A stretch of 59,194 nucleotides of DNA from CAZIDL01 sp964537825 (GTDB taxonomy: Bacteria; Bacteroidota; Bacteroidia; Flavobacteriales_D; CAYVSK01). Position 1 is the stretch's first letter. Each line of letters begins with the position of its first letter. The stretch is taken from positions 1 to 59,194 of the forward strand of contig CAZIDL010000005.1 in assembly GCA_964537825.1 (NCBI GenBank), given 5' to 3'. The position numbers and the translations under genes are program-made. Shown here in pieces: positions 24,011 to 32,082 of this stretch. Below the pieces are notes generated by a model that searched no databases, was not told the DNA's origin, and worked only from the letters and a program-made list of their open reading frames with translations.

Positions 24011-25045
24011 ATGGCGTTGGAAGAAAGAAAGGAAGCCCTTATCGACCTGAGTTCCTCGCTCGAAAGGGTGCTGAACGGAAATGCGAAGGATACTGAGGAA
24101 TCGGCCTTGGGCAGGGAACTTGAAGAGTCCGTTCTTCGGAACCCTTGGTTCACGCCCTATCAAATGCGGGTTTCCCTTTCATCCTTAGCGGAAATGCTCC
24201 GCAAAGAGGCCATCGATCGCTGGATCGCCCCTTATGAAGATGAAATAAAAGAAGCGGAGAGCGGTCGTCCGGTCCTTCTGATCCTGGCAGGCAACATCCC
24301 ATTTGTGGGTATGCAGGATGTTCTGGCTGTTCTACTTTTCGGCCATAAGGCTCTGATCAAACCTTCTTCAAAGGATGACCGTTCCCTCCCGCGGCTCCTG
24401 GATCTGTTGCGCCGTTACGATGTCTTCGAGGACCGGATCGAAGTATTGGAAGGGCCGAGCGGAAAGCCGGATGCCGTTATCGCTACGGGGAGCGATAACA
24501 GCACGCGCTATTTTTCCTATTATTTCGGGCATTTACCCCACACATTCAGGGGGAACCGCTGCGGAGTGGCTGTTCTGAAAGGGGATGAGAGCGATGAAGA
24601 GCTTCGGGCTCTTATGCAGGACATCTTTCTTTATTATGGGAGAGGGTGCCGTAACGTTTCCAAGCTTTTTGTACCGGAGGATTGGGATCCTTCTCGCTTT
24701 CTCCAGCTCCTCGATGAACAGGATCAGTTGAAGGAGCATCAGAAGTACATGAACAACTACGCTTACCACAAGGCCATCTATCTGATGAACGGGGAGCGCT
24801 TCTACGACGGAGGTACGCTTTTGCTCAAGGCGGATGATGACCTTGTCTCACCTTTGGGGGTGCTCTTCTATGGAACATATTCCGGAGAGAAGGAACTCGA
24901 AGAGCACCTTGACCGACACGCAGATGAACTTCAATGCATCGTAGGACGTGGATACACCCCTTTTGGAAAGGGTCAATTCCCTGAATTGGGCGAACACGAA
25001 GCCGAAAAGGACCCGCTCGCCCTATTGGCCGAACTTCGCGGCTGA
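24011..25045 (+). CDS. LuxC-like acyl-CoA reductase
   Basis: The 344-residue protein has the family blocks LLILAGNIPFVGMQDVLAVLLFGHKALIKPS and the likely catalytic cysteine in GRGCRNVSKLF. It also has YMNNYAYHKA and a late GRGYTPFGKGQFPEL segment. LuxC enzymes reduce fatty acyl-CoA or acyl-enzyme to aldehyde with NADPH. No LuxD or LuxE partner lies nearby, so a light-producing role is unlikely. Aldehyde for lipid metabolism is one possible use. It starts 65 bp from the divergent ferredoxin gene and 26 nt before a metallophosphoesterase. Confidence 0.85.
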   Translation: MALEERKEALIDLSSSLERVLNGNAKDTEESALGRELEESVLRNPWFTPYQMRVSLSSLAEMLRKEAIDRWIAPYEDEIKEAESGRPVLLILAGNIPFVGMQDVLAVLLFGHKALIKPSSKDDRSLPRLLDLLRRYDVFEDRIEVLEGPSGKPDAVIATGSDNSTRYFSYYFGHLPHTFRGNRCGVAVLKGDESDEELRALMQDIFLYYGRGCRNVSKLFVPEDWDPSRFLQLLDEQDQLKEHQKYMNNYAYHKAIYLMNGERFYDGGTLLLKADDDLVSPLGVLFYGTYSGEKELEEHLDRHADELQCIVGRGYTPFGKGQFPELGEHEAEKDPLALLAELRG

Positions 25046-25071
25046 ACCCGGAAGCATCCTACTCCCTCTTC

Positions 25072-25899
25072 ATGCCTTTAAGCATTTCAGGCGCGCACAA
25101 TCTCAAGCTGCACGAGGTACGGATCCCTATACCACAGTTACCTTATTCCTTCGAAGGTCTCCGTATCGTCCATATCTCGGATATCCATGCTGGCGGTTTT
25201 TTCGATAAGCGATCCCTGAAAAAAGGAATGGCTGAGGTGATGAAGCAGCGCCCTGATATGATCTTTTTCACCGGCGATCTGGTGGATCGCTCCACCCGTG
25301 AGATCGATGACCATTTTAACTCCTTGTCCGGCTTGAAAGCCCCTCTTGGCGTCTATTCCATACTGGGGAACCACGATTACGGCGATTATGTGGATTGGCC
25401 TACGGCCGTCATGAAGCGTAAAAACCTCCTCGAAATGGTGGAAGCTCATCGTGCTTTGGGATGGGACCTTCTTCTGAACCAACACCGTATCCTTCAATTG
25501 GGAAGTGGGTCCATGGCGATCATTGGTGTAGAGAATTGGGGCATGGGAAGGTTCTCCAAATACGGTCGTTTAGATGAAGCTGATCGTGGAACGGAGGAAG
25601 CGGATGTGAAGCTTCTATTGACCCATGATCCGAGCCATTGGGAAGCAAGAGTCCTTCCCGATCACCCCGATATCGATATCACTTTCGCCGGACACACCCA
25701 TGGGTTTCAATTTGGGGTGGAGATGGGAGCTCTTCGATGGAGCCCTTTCAAAATGGCTTATAAACAATGGGCGGGCCTTTATGAGCACGAAGGACAGTAC
25801 CTTTACGTCAATCGGGGGTTCGGCTATATGATGAACATTCCCTTTCGGGTAGGGATCCGACCTGAAATAACGGTCGTGGAATTGGTGCGAAAGCTCTAG
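25072..25899 (+). CDS. Calcineurin-like metallophosphoesterase (YaeI type)
   Basis: The 275-residue protein has the binuclear metal motifs in order: DIHAGG, GDLVDR, GNHDYGDY, THDPSH and GHTHGFQFG. Related YaeI proteins hydrolyse phosphodiesters, including UDP-diacylglucosamine or phospholipid head groups in some. Many Bacteroidota homologues carry several N-terminal membrane helices. Here the start ATG 25072 leads almost at once into the catalytic domain, so this is a short soluble form. The substrate is not predictable. Spacing suggests cotranscription with the acyl-CoA reductase gene. Confidence 0.85.
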   Translation: MPLSISGAHNLKLHEVRIPIPQLPYSFEGLRIVHISDIHAGGFFDKRSLKKGMAEVMKQRPDMIFFTGDLVDRSTREIDDHFNSLSGLKAPLGVYSILGNHDYGDYVDWPTAVMKRKNLLEMVEAHRALGWDLLLNQHRILQLGSGSMAIIGVENWGMGRFSKYGRLDEADRGTEEADVKLLLTHDPSHWEARVLPDHPDIDITFAGHTHGFQFGVEMGALRWSPFKMAYKQWAGLYEHEGQYLYVNRGFGYMMNIPFRVGIRPEITVVELVRKL

Positions 25900-25928
25900 G
25901 GATCTGCATCTTTGTGAGGTAGCATCTC

Positions 25929-26759
25929 ATGGAGCAAGGAAAAAAACGCACGGAACGGCCTTCGCATTACGATGACCTCGAGAAGATGACCGTGGAAGGA
26001 TTGCTTCACGGTATGAACCAAGAGGACCGGAAGGTGCCTGAAGCAATAGAGAAGGTCATCCCCCTTATCGGAGCCTTGGTAAAAGCGATCGTTCCCCGGA
26101 TGAGGGATCGGAATGGAAGGCTCTTTTACATCGGTGCGGGAACGAGTGGGCGCCTGGGTATCCTGGACGCTTCCGAATGTCCACCGACATTTGGAGTCCC
26201 GCACGACATGGTGATCGGTCTGATGGCCGGAGGGGATCGTGCTATCCGGAAGGCTGTGGAGTTCGCAGAGGATGACCCGGAGCAAGGTTGGAAGGACCTT
26301 TTAGCATACGATATTAATTCCGACGATTCATTGATCGGCCTTGCTGCTTCAGGGACCACTCCCTATGTGAGAGGGGCGCTTGAGAAAGCAGTTCAAGAAG
26401 AGGTGCTTACCGGTGCTATTACTTGCGACCCCGGTAGTCCGGTGGGAAAGGCCGCGGATCATCCGATCGAAATGGACGTCGGACCGGAGTTCGTGACCGG
26501 GAGTACACGCCTTAAATCCGGAACCGCTCAAAAGCTCGTTCTGAACATGCTTTCCACCGTGCTCATGATCCGTATGGGGAAGGTTGAAGGGAACCGGATG
26601 GTGGACATGGAACTCAGCAATCAGAAACTAGTGGACCGTGGTACGCGTATGCTCGTCCAGGAGCTGGGATTGGATCACGAAGAGGCCCGCCAACTCCTCT
26701 TCGATGAAGGGAGTGTGCGAAAAGCACTTCAAAAAGGAAAAGAAAGGGGAAGGGGCTGA
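25929..26759 (+). CDS. murQ: N-acetylmuramic acid 6-phosphate etherase
   Basis: The 276-residue SIS-domain protein begins with TERPSHYDDLEKM and contains GAGTSGRLGILDASECPPTF, including the catalytic Glu of ASEC, followed by GLMAGGDRAI. It cleaves the lactyl ether of MurNAc-6-phosphate to GlcNAc-6-phosphate in peptidoglycan recycling. The C terminus is slightly shorter than in some homologues but keeps the helical TRMLVQELGLDHEEARQLL block. A CATCTTTG promoter-like element (25907-25914) precedes the ATG by 14 nt. No MurNAc kinase or transporter is next to it. Confidence 0.95.
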   Translation: MEQGKKRTERPSHYDDLEKMTVEGLLHGMNQEDRKVPEAIEKVIPLIGALVKAIVPRMRDRNGRLFYIGAGTSGRLGILDASECPPTFGVPHDMVIGLMAGGDRAIRKAVEFAEDDPEQGWKDLLAYDINSDDSLIGLAASGTTPYVRGALEKAVQEEVLTGAITCDPGSPVGKAADHPIEMDVGPEFVTGSTRLKSGTAQKLVLNMLSTVLMIRMGKVEGNRMVDMELSNQKLVDRGTRMLVQELGLDHEEARQLLFDEGSVRKALQKGKERGRG

Positions 26760-26809
26760 TGCCTTTGCGCTGATCTTGTAACTTGTGGTCGTTATGGAAG
26801 ACAGGGAAG

Positions 26810-27412
26810 ATGCACGAACTCGAGCCTTACTACAGCTGGCGTAGCCTCTATATCGCCGACGAGGACCCTCGCTCGCCTTTTTTTGGGCGGGAGCACAGCG
26901 AGTTCTTTTTCGAGAACAACATCTACGACCATCTCATCCACCCCCAATGGGATCCCATCGGTTCACCCACGCTCTTCATCAAGATCCTTTACGTGGATTA
27001 CGATGTGGGAATGGGCATCATCGAAATGATCGGGGAATGGAACGATTGCATCCATAACGATATCATGTACCTGAAAAGGGATATCATCGAAAAGATGATG
27101 GAGCAAGGGATCACCAAGTTCATCCTTATCGGTGAGAACGTTCTGAACTTTCACAGTTCCGACGATTGTTATTATGAAGAATGGTTCGAAGAAGTGGAGG
27201 AGGAGGAAGGTTGGATCGCTCTGATGAATTTTCGCGAACACGTCGTTCAGGAATTCGTCGATGCTGACCTGGACAATTTCTTCGTCCTCGGTGGAAAGCT
27301 TCGCGATGTGACTTGGCGGACCCATCAGCCCCTTCAGCTCTTTAAAAAGATCGAAGGCTACGTCATGAAGCGGTTGGGTGCGACCAGTGAAGGCCTTTCC
27401 CTCAAGGGGTGA
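26810..27412 (+). CDS. Conserved Bacteroidota hypothetical protein
   Basis: The product has 200 residues from ATG 26810 (MHELEPYYSWRSLYIADED). A TTG 27 nt upstream is in frame, but the AGGGAAG sequence just before the ATG supports the later start. It has FENNIYDHLIHPQWD, LYVDYDVGMGIIEMIGEWND, FILIGENVLNFHSSDDCYYEEWFE and WRTHQPLQLF. I recognise this as a family widespread in Bacteroidota with no assigned function. It is acidic, has no signal or membrane segment, and is probably cytoplasmic. Its 3' end overlaps the convergent Nudix gene by 11 bases. Confidence 0.75.
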   Translation: MHELEPYYSWRSLYIADEDPRSPFFGREHSEFFFENNIYDHLIHPQWDPIGSPTLFIKILYVDYDVGMGIIEMIGEWNDCIHNDIMYLKRDIIEKMMEQGITKFILIGENVLNFHSSDDCYYEEWFEEVEEEEGWIALMNFREHVVQEFVDADLDNFFVLGGKLRDVTWRTHQPLQLFKKIEGYVMKRLGATSEGLSLKG

Positions 27413-27848
27413 GGGTATCACGGACCCTTCGCGCAACCTCCTTATCGATCGGGAGCTCGAAACGCTCCGGAGCGATCTTGCGGACCGGTTCCCAGAAAAA
27501 GGATTCCTTTTTCGCCCCCCCATCTTTTTGCAGCCTCCTCTCTGAAGCAGGATCGATCGTCCGGAGGAGGTAGTAGATACTGATCACCTGGATGGCCTCC
27601 TCGAAAAAAGAAGGCTGAAAAAAACCGGTCGTATAGAAGTGTTCGCTGACTTCGACCCTGATGCGGATCTCTTCGAAAAATTCGCGTACCACGCAATCTT
27701 CCGGCCCCTCCCCGTATTGAAGACCACCTCCGGGGAACTTGGTCACCTGCTTTTCCTGCATGGGTTCTTTTGAAAGGAGCAGATGGTCTCCCTGCTTATC
27801 CAAAAGAAGGCCGTAAACTCGAACGTTGAATGGATATCCCCCTTTCAT
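27402..27848 (-). CDS. Nudix hydrolase
   Basis: The 148-residue protein carries a Nudix box: GGGLQYGEGPEDCVVREFFEEI (G-x5-E-x7-RE-x2-EE-x-hydrophobic). The family hydrolyses nucleoside diphosphates linked to another group, using Mg2+; the substrate is unknown. It shares an ATGA overlap with mnmD upstream, so translation may be coupled. The 3' end overlaps the convergent hypothetical gene. Confidence 0.9.
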   Translation of the reverse strand: MKGGYPFNVRVYGLLLDKQGDHLLLSKEPMQEKQVTKFPGGGLQYGEGPEDCVVREFFEEIRIRVEVSEHFYTTGFFQPSFFEEAIQVISIYYLLRTIDPASERRLQKDGGAKKESFFWEPVRKIAPERFELPIDKEVARRVRDTLTP

Positions 27849-28549
27849 GGGCTCACCCCTTTGACACCCCTTATCATTTCCCGTTTGCCCAATGCTCCAT
27901 CCAATATCTCCACTTGCCAGCCTGCTCTTCGGAGCGTACGCTTTAGACTACCTTTGGCTGCATAGGTTACGAACACGCAAGCGTTCCCTGCACGTTCTAA
28001 CGCTTTTTCGATGCTCGCCGGCTCCCACATTTCCGGATCGGCTTTTGCTCCAAAAGCATCGTAATAGATGAGCCCTGCCAGGGTATTGCTTTTCTCGAGC
28101 CTTTCCAGCTCGATGTTCCGCTTTAAAAGTTCGAAACGAGGGCTTATCCGAGTGCTTTCGTTCCAGGGAGCACGATGAAGCGCTTCAAAGGTCCCGTCCG
28201 CTGCTCCGAGTGCTTGCTCGAATTCCACCCAGCTCGTTTCTTTTAGGGGATAGGGTTCGATGCTCTCATAGATGACCGGTCGCTTGGTCCTTTCGGCTTC
28301 TTGCTGTGTAAGCCATGCATTGATACCGGTCCCGAAGCCCACTTCGAATATCCGAAGGGGATGTTCGCTACAAAAGGCGGGGAGGGCAGGAGCATGGAAC
28401 CCCTTCCCGATAAAGACGTGTTGGGATTCGCTGATCGCCCCGTTCGTGGAATGATAAGTTTCATCGAGAACGGGATCGTAGAGACTGGGAGAGCCGTCCT
28501 TCGTCATGAAGACACGCGACCGGGCTTCGTGTGGGTGGGAAAGAGGCAT
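27845..28549 (-). CDS. mnmD: tRNA 5-methylaminomethyl-2-thiouridine methyltransferase (MnmD)
   Basis: The 234-residue protein has SLYDPVLDETYHSTNGAISESQHVFI, the family N-terminal block, then IFEVGFGTGINAWL (SAM-binding) and LIYYDAFGAKADPEMW. This is the stand-alone methyltransferase domain of MnmC, which completes mnm5s2U34 in certain tRNAs. No FAD oxidase domain is fused, as expected for MnmD. A TATCTTCG promoter-like element (28554-28561) ends only four nt before the ATG, suggesting a leaderless message. Confidence 0.9.
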   Translation of the reverse strand: MPLSHPHEARSRVFMTKDGSPSLYDPVLDETYHSTNGAISESQHVFIGKGFHAPALPAFCSEHPLRIFEVGFGTGINAWLTQQEAERTKRPVIYESIEPYPLKETSWVEFEQALGAADGTFEALHRAPWNESTRISPRFELLKRNIELERLEKSNTLAGLIYYDAFGAKADPEMWEPASIEKALERAGNACVFVTYAAKGSLKRTLRRAGWQVEILDGALGKREMIRGVKGVSP

Positions 28550-28553
28550 CTCC

Positions 28554-28561
28554 CGAAGATA
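28554..28561 (-). promoter_or_regulatory. -7-like element TATCTTCG four nt before mnmD
   Basis: On the minus strand TATCTTCG, one base off TAnnTTTG, lies four nt before the mnmD ATG at 28549, leaving no room for a 5' UTR. A similar TATCTTCA occurs at 28590-28597 on the plus strand before the divergent gene. Confidence 0.4.
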
Positions 28562-28606
28562 GGGAGCTTCGTGGATCCTTTGGAGTCCGTATCTTCATGG
28601 TATCCG

Positions 28607-29260
28607 ATGAGCAAGGACGACCCTTTTCTGAAACGTATGTGGAAAGCTCTTTTCCCGGCTCGGGAGAAGGCTGATAGGAAGACCGGCCGGACGGTGGAAG
28701 TACCGGTCCACAATGAAGAGCTCCAACGTTCCGAGGATTACGAGGATGAACGAAGGGATTGGCTACATCGTGGGGAGCATTTTCCAATGCTCCGTTCGGT
28801 CCATCAGGCTTACCTGACCAAGCAAAAAGGGGTTGAGCCGGTCGAAATGGATTTATTCCTTTACGGGTCACCGTATGCGAACGGTTTTTTCTTCACTTAT
28901 CGGGATGCCTTTGGGGTGAAAGGCTTCTCCTTTCTTTTCGATCTATTGAGGGACCGTGGGCTCGAACTCGGATATCGGAAATACCATTCCGACCGCCGGA
29001 TCCTGGAGCGGGATCGATATTATGAAACGATCGAACGGCATTTTCTCAAACCCCCGATCAATAAGGAGATGGATGTGAAAAAGGGAACCCAGCTCTATGG
29101 GAACTTGCTATTGGAACACGCCCTTATCAACGATAAGCCCAATTACATCAAACTGATGGCGCACGTTTATTCCGATGGGCTTTATCACCCCCCTTTGCCC
29201 TTCGAAGAATTGATACGTAAATTGCTCTTAAGCGATGCGGCCGGAGATAAGGAGGCTTAG
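28607..29260 (+). CDS. Uncharacterised cytoplasmic protein
   Basis: ATG 28607 gives 217 residues. The frame is open much further upstream, but that part lies antisense to mnmD, and a TATCTTCA promoter-like element ends nine nt before this ATG. The protein has a charged N-terminal part (RKTGRTVEVPVHNEEL). Later it has EMDLFLYGSPYANGFFFTYRDAFGVKGFSFLFDLLRDR, HFLKPPINKEMD and YGNLLLEHALINDKPNYIKLMAHVYSDGLYHPPLPFEEL. I see no signal or membrane helix and recognise no family. Its stop overlaps the stop of the convergent gene. Confidence 0.65.
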   Translation: MSKDDPFLKRMWKALFPAREKADRKTGRTVEVPVHNEELQRSEDYEDERRDWLHRGEHFPMLRSVHQAYLTKQKGVEPVEMDLFLYGSPYANGFFFTYRDAFGVKGFSFLFDLLRDRGLELGYRKYHSDRRILERDRYYETIERHFLKPPINKEMDVKKGTQLYGNLLLEHALINDKPNYIKLMAHVYSDGLYHPPLPFEELIRKLLLSDAAGDKEA

Positions 29261-30057
29261 GGCTTCTTGAACTCGACCGTGCGAGAACCGAAATTGAGGT
29301 AATAAGTTCCGCTATCGAAATTGGATAGGTCCACTGAATCCCCGAAGCCCTTCTTCACGAGCTCTCCGTACATGTTGTAAAGCTCGAAAGAGGTTTCCCG
29401 ACTGAGATCGATCCGCTCTTCATCCTTCTTGTGCTCGTGTTCGATCTTCTTCTTGTCGGATTCGAATTCGACGGATTTAGAGGTCTTCGTATTCCCGTCC
29501 ATCCCTTCCTGCTTGACCCTGAATCTGTTCTCCCCAGCGACCGGAATCGTTTCGAAACTGTAACTGTGCTCTCCCGGGGTCCCTTTCCCCTGGACCTCTC
29601 CTACAGTGACCCATTTGTTCCATTTGAACTGTTGGATCTTGTAAGGAAGCTTCCCTTTTTCATTGGTAGTGGTCCACTTCAGGACCCCTTTCGGAGTGAT
29701 CTTGATGTTCTCAAGCTTGAAGGTTGCCCGGGGCTTTAATACGGAAGGGTTCAAAACTTTGGGCTTGCATCCATCTTTGTGTTCGATCTCTACGACCACG
29801 TCATCTCCGGGCTTCAATTCTTTTTGGTCCAAGGCCACTTCGAAAGCACTGGAATTCCACTCATCGGTCGTAACGTCCCCGTTCACTCGCACCTCGTTGA
29901 CGCAAAAACCAACTCCTGCTTCGGACATCGGGTTGTTGACATAGAGGTTCTTGTTGTGGTATTGCCCCTCTAAAACCAGCTTATCCCCGTTGCCTTGAGC
30001 GAAGCAAGTGATGGAAATGATAAGAAGACCTAGTATGTTGAGAAGGATCTTTCCCAT
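29257..30057 (-). CDS. Secreted protein with possible T9SS-type C-terminal domain
   Basis: The 266-residue protein begins MGKILLNILGLLIISITCFAQG, a clean signal peptide. Beta-rich segments follow (YHNKNLYVNNPM..., FCVNEVRVNGDVTTDEWNSSAFEV). The end, FELYNMYGELVKKGFGDSVDLSNFDSGTYYLNFGSRTVEF, resembles type A sorting domains used by the type IX secretion system. The match is by pattern only. A TAATTTTG promoter element (30076-30083) matches the consensus and excludes the upstream TTG as a start, because that codon lies inside it. The role is unknown. Confidence 0.72.
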   Translation of the reverse strand: MGKILLNILGLLIISITCFAQGNGDKLVLEGQYHNKNLYVNNPMSEAGVGFCVNEVRVNGDVTTDEWNSSAFEVALDQKELKPGDDVVVEIEHKDGCKPKVLNPSVLKPRATFKLENIKITPKGVLKWTTTNEKGKLPYKIQQFKWNKWVTVGEVQGKGTPGEHSYSFETIPVAGENRFRVKQEGMDGNTKTSKSVEFESDKKKIEHEHKKDEERIDLSRETSFELYNMYGELVKKGFGDSVDLSNFDSGTYYLNFGSRTVEFKKP

Positions 30058-30075
30058 CCGTCGGATTTGATGCTG

Positions 30076-30083
30076 CAAAATTA
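30076..30083 (-). promoter_or_regulatory. -7 promoter element TAATTTTG
   Basis: On the minus strand TAATTTTG matches TAnnTTTG fully and ends 18 nt before ATG 30057. It decides the start of the secreted-protein gene. Confidence 0.55.
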
Positions 30084-30108
30084 AGAGATCCTACTGCTTT
30101 GACCCTTT

Positions 30109-30363
30109 TCAATGCTTAAAATGGACGAAAAGCCTTCCACTGTTATTCTTGTCCTTTACAATGCGGTGGTAACGAGCTTTTTGTTCTTTTTTCTCGAGGA
30201 ATTTGAGCACTTTCTTCTTGAGTTGACCGCTCCCTTTTCCGTGGACGATCTCGAGCGTAGGGATCTTTTTTTCCATCGCTTCTTGCATCGCTTCTTCAAG
30301 GGAATCTTCGATGGCCTCTCCGTCCTTAGCGATCGGGTGTAGGTCGAGTTTCTTCCGGCTCAT
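30109..30363 (-). CDS. Small stand-alone Smr-domain protein
   Basis: The 84-residue protein starts MSRKKLDLHPIAKDGEAIEDSLEEAMQ. It has the Smr core LDLHP followed by LEIVHGKGSGQLKKKVLKFL, with the HGKGxG motif. Smr domains act on nucleic acids, often as endonucleases, and occur fused to MutS2; here the domain is alone. It overlaps the 3' end of the AcpH-like gene by 38 bases in another frame, so expression should depend on that gene. The upstream TTG start is not needed. Confidence 0.82.
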   Translation of the reverse strand: MSRKKLDLHPIAKDGEAIEDSLEEAMQEAMEKKIPTLEIVHGKGSGQLKKKVLKFLEKKEQKARYHRIVKDKNNSGRLFVHFKH

Positions 30364-30943
30364 GCGATTCAAGTTCGTTCACATAGCGGATCAGCTCTGG
30401 AAAGAAGGAATGGAAATTGCTCCGCAATCTTTCATCCAGTTCGGTGAGCGTGCAGACCGCTTTTCGGAGCTCCGTATTCCCGGTCCTTTTGCTTAGCCCT
30501 TCGAACGCGCGCTTCAGGCCTTTGGGGTCTTCGTATCCCAACAGCCACTCATCGCGGACCATCCGGTCGAATATCCAACGATCTTTTTCCCCCATCTTTT
30601 CGCGTTCTAGCTTAAGTTCCCGCTGGACCCTTTCGACGAAACGGGGAAGCGTTTCGTTCGGACTGTAGCGATCCCATTCCGTTGCAAGGAAATGATCGCT
30701 AAGGACATCGATCACAACTCCGGCCCATTTGCCGTGGTAGGGATGAAGGAGCTGCTTGCTCTCCAACATGATCGGGTGTTCATCCGTGAAGCTATCGATC
30801 CTTCGGTGAAGGAGGATCCCATGAGCTACCTTTATCGGGTAATGGAGATAGGCTTTCCCTTTGACCCGGTCGGCGATGAAGTTCCCGAGCATTTGCTCCG
30901 AGGATGATGAACCGGTGAGAAAAAGGTGAGCGAGAAGGTTCAT
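30326..30943 (-). CDS. Acyl-carrier-protein phosphodiesterase-like protein (DUF479/AcpH)
   Basis: The 205-residue protein starts MNLLAHLFL, close to the AcpH N terminus. It has GNFIADRVKG, HGILLHRRIDSFTDEHP and VVIDVLSDHFLATEWDRYS, the conserved His/Asp blocks of the family. AcpH removes phosphopantetheine from acyl carrier protein; in Bacteroidota the activity is assigned by similarity only. Two in-frame ATGs exist (30949 and 30943). A TACCTTCG element abuts the first one, so the later ATG fits best, with a leaderless transcript. Confidence 0.82.
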   Translation of the reverse strand: MNLLAHLFLTGSSSSEQMLGNFIADRVKGKAYLHYPIKVAHGILLHRRIDSFTDEHPIMLESKQLLHPYHGKWAGVVIDVLSDHFLATEWDRYSPNETLPRFVERVQRELKLEREKMGEKDRWIFDRMVRDEWLLGYEDPKGLKRAFEGLSKRTGNTELRKAVCTLTELDERLRSNFHSFFPELIRYVNELESHEPEETRPTPDR

Positions 30944-30949
30944 GTTCAT

Positions 30950-30957
30950 CGAAGGTA
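30950..30957 (-). promoter_or_regulatory. -7-like element TACCTTCG abutting the AcpH-like gene
   Basis: On the minus strand TACCTTCG lies directly against the ATG at 30949 and six nt from ATG 30943. A promoter this close would produce an mRNA beginning at or near the start codon. Confidence 0.45.
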
Positions 30958-30985
30958 GCAATACGCCCTTTTATCATTGAGACCG

Positions 30986-30993
30986 TACCTTTA
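30986..30993 (+). promoter_or_regulatory. -7-like element TACCTTTA six nt before the sensor kinase gene
   Basis: TACCTTTA differs from the consensus only in its last base and leaves six nt before ATG 31000. An earlier ATG inside this stretch is in another frame. A leaderless start is predicted. Confidence 0.4.
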
Positions 30994-30999
30994 TGGAAG

Positions 31000-32082
31000 A
31001 TGGGACCATCCCGGAAGCAAGGCATCTATTGGGCCGCTAATCTCTCTGGCTGGGCGGCTTATTTGTTCCTGAGCGCGGTCGTCTTGAAAGGAGAGGGGGA
31101 CCTGACGCGCGAGAGGCTCTATGCATTATTGCTCGCCTTTCCGGTGGGGGTATTGCTTGCTCATGGGATGCGCACGCTCTACATTTATTTCGGCTGGCCG
31201 GAACGGAGCATCCCTGCATTGATCCCTCGCGTTCTCGGGGCCGTTCTCCTCTTCGGAGCGTTTTTCTTTCTCCTTCACAATTCTTTGATGGGGTTGATCG
31301 GGTATGAAGAGGCTTATCCCTGGGCCCTTGCTCCTTTCGATGCTTTTCAGTCAGTCCTGAACTGGGGATTGCTCCTGCTTTTTTGGTCCGCGATCTATTT
31401 CGCTTACCTCTTCTTCGAAGAACGTCGCCGGAAAGAGATCGAGTCGCTCGAGTGGCAGGCGAGCAAGAGCGAGATGGAACTTCAGCAGCTCAAGGATCAG
31501 CTCGATCCGCACTTCATTTTCAATTGCTTGAACAGCATCCGGGCACTGATCAAGGAGGAACCCGAGAAGGCTGAACGTGCTGTGACCCGTCTTTCGAACA
31601 CGTTGCGCAGCAGTTTGACCTTGAGCCACAAACGGACCATCAGCTTGCGGGAGGAGATGAACGTGGTGGAGGACCATCTAGCTCTGGAGGGGATCCGCCT
31701 GGAAGAACGGCTCCGTACAGAGCTCGACGTACCTGAAGAAGCGATGGAGCAGCGCGTCCCTCCGCTCTTGCTTCAATCCCTCGTCGAGAACGGGATCAAG
31801 CATGGGATATCCAAACTCCCGGAGGGAGGGTGTTTGCGTCTGAAGGTGAAACAGGAAAATGACCTTTGCCGCATCATTATCAGCAATCCGGGAAGTTTGA
31901 ACGGGGAAGAGCGATCTGAAGTGCATGAGAGCACTGGTATCGGGATCGCCAATGCGAGAAAGCGTCTGGAGCTTCTCTTCGGAAAGGAGGCTGCTTTTTG
32001 GACCGAAGAGGTTCGGGGAACCGTCCGGACCACGATCGAACTACCTTTGGACCATGAGCTTGCGGACCCTCATTATCGATGA
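31000..32082 (+). CDS. LytS-type sensor histidine kinase
   Basis: The 360-residue protein has four predicted membrane helices (about 12-30, 40-60, 75-95, 115-140). A short coiled linker leads to a His_kinase domain with QLDPHFIFNCLNSIRALI, where His171 is the likely phospho-acceptor. The ATPase part has LLLQSLVENGIKHGI (N box) and STGIGIANARKRLELLFG. It should phosphorylate the LytTR regulator encoded next, whose start lies inside the last 29 bases of this gene. There is no sensory domain other than the membrane region, so the signal is unknown. Such small pairs are frequent in Bacteroidota. Confidence 0.92.
   Translation: MGPSRKQGIYWAANLSGWAAYLFLSAVVLKGEGDLTRERLYALLLAFPVGVLLAHGMRTLYIYFGWPERSIPALIPRVLGAVLLFGAFFFLLHNSLMGLIGYEEAYPWALAPFDAFQSVLNWGLLLLFWSAIYFAYLFFEERRRKEIESLEWQASKSEMELQQLKDQLDPHFIFNCLNSIRALIKEEPEKAERAVTRLSNTLRSSLTLSHKRTISLREEMNVVEDHLALEGIRLEERLRTELDVPEEAMEQRVPPLLLQSLVENGIKHGISKLPEGGCLRLKVKQENDLCRIIISNPGSLNGEERSEVHESTGIGIANARKRLELLFGKEAAFWTEEVRGTVRTTIELPLDHELADPHYR

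Noticed and set aside
28301..28606. Upstream extension of the uncharacterised gene at 28607
   Set aside because: It would run antisense across mnmD's conserved N terminus. A promoter-like element and ATG lie at the later start.
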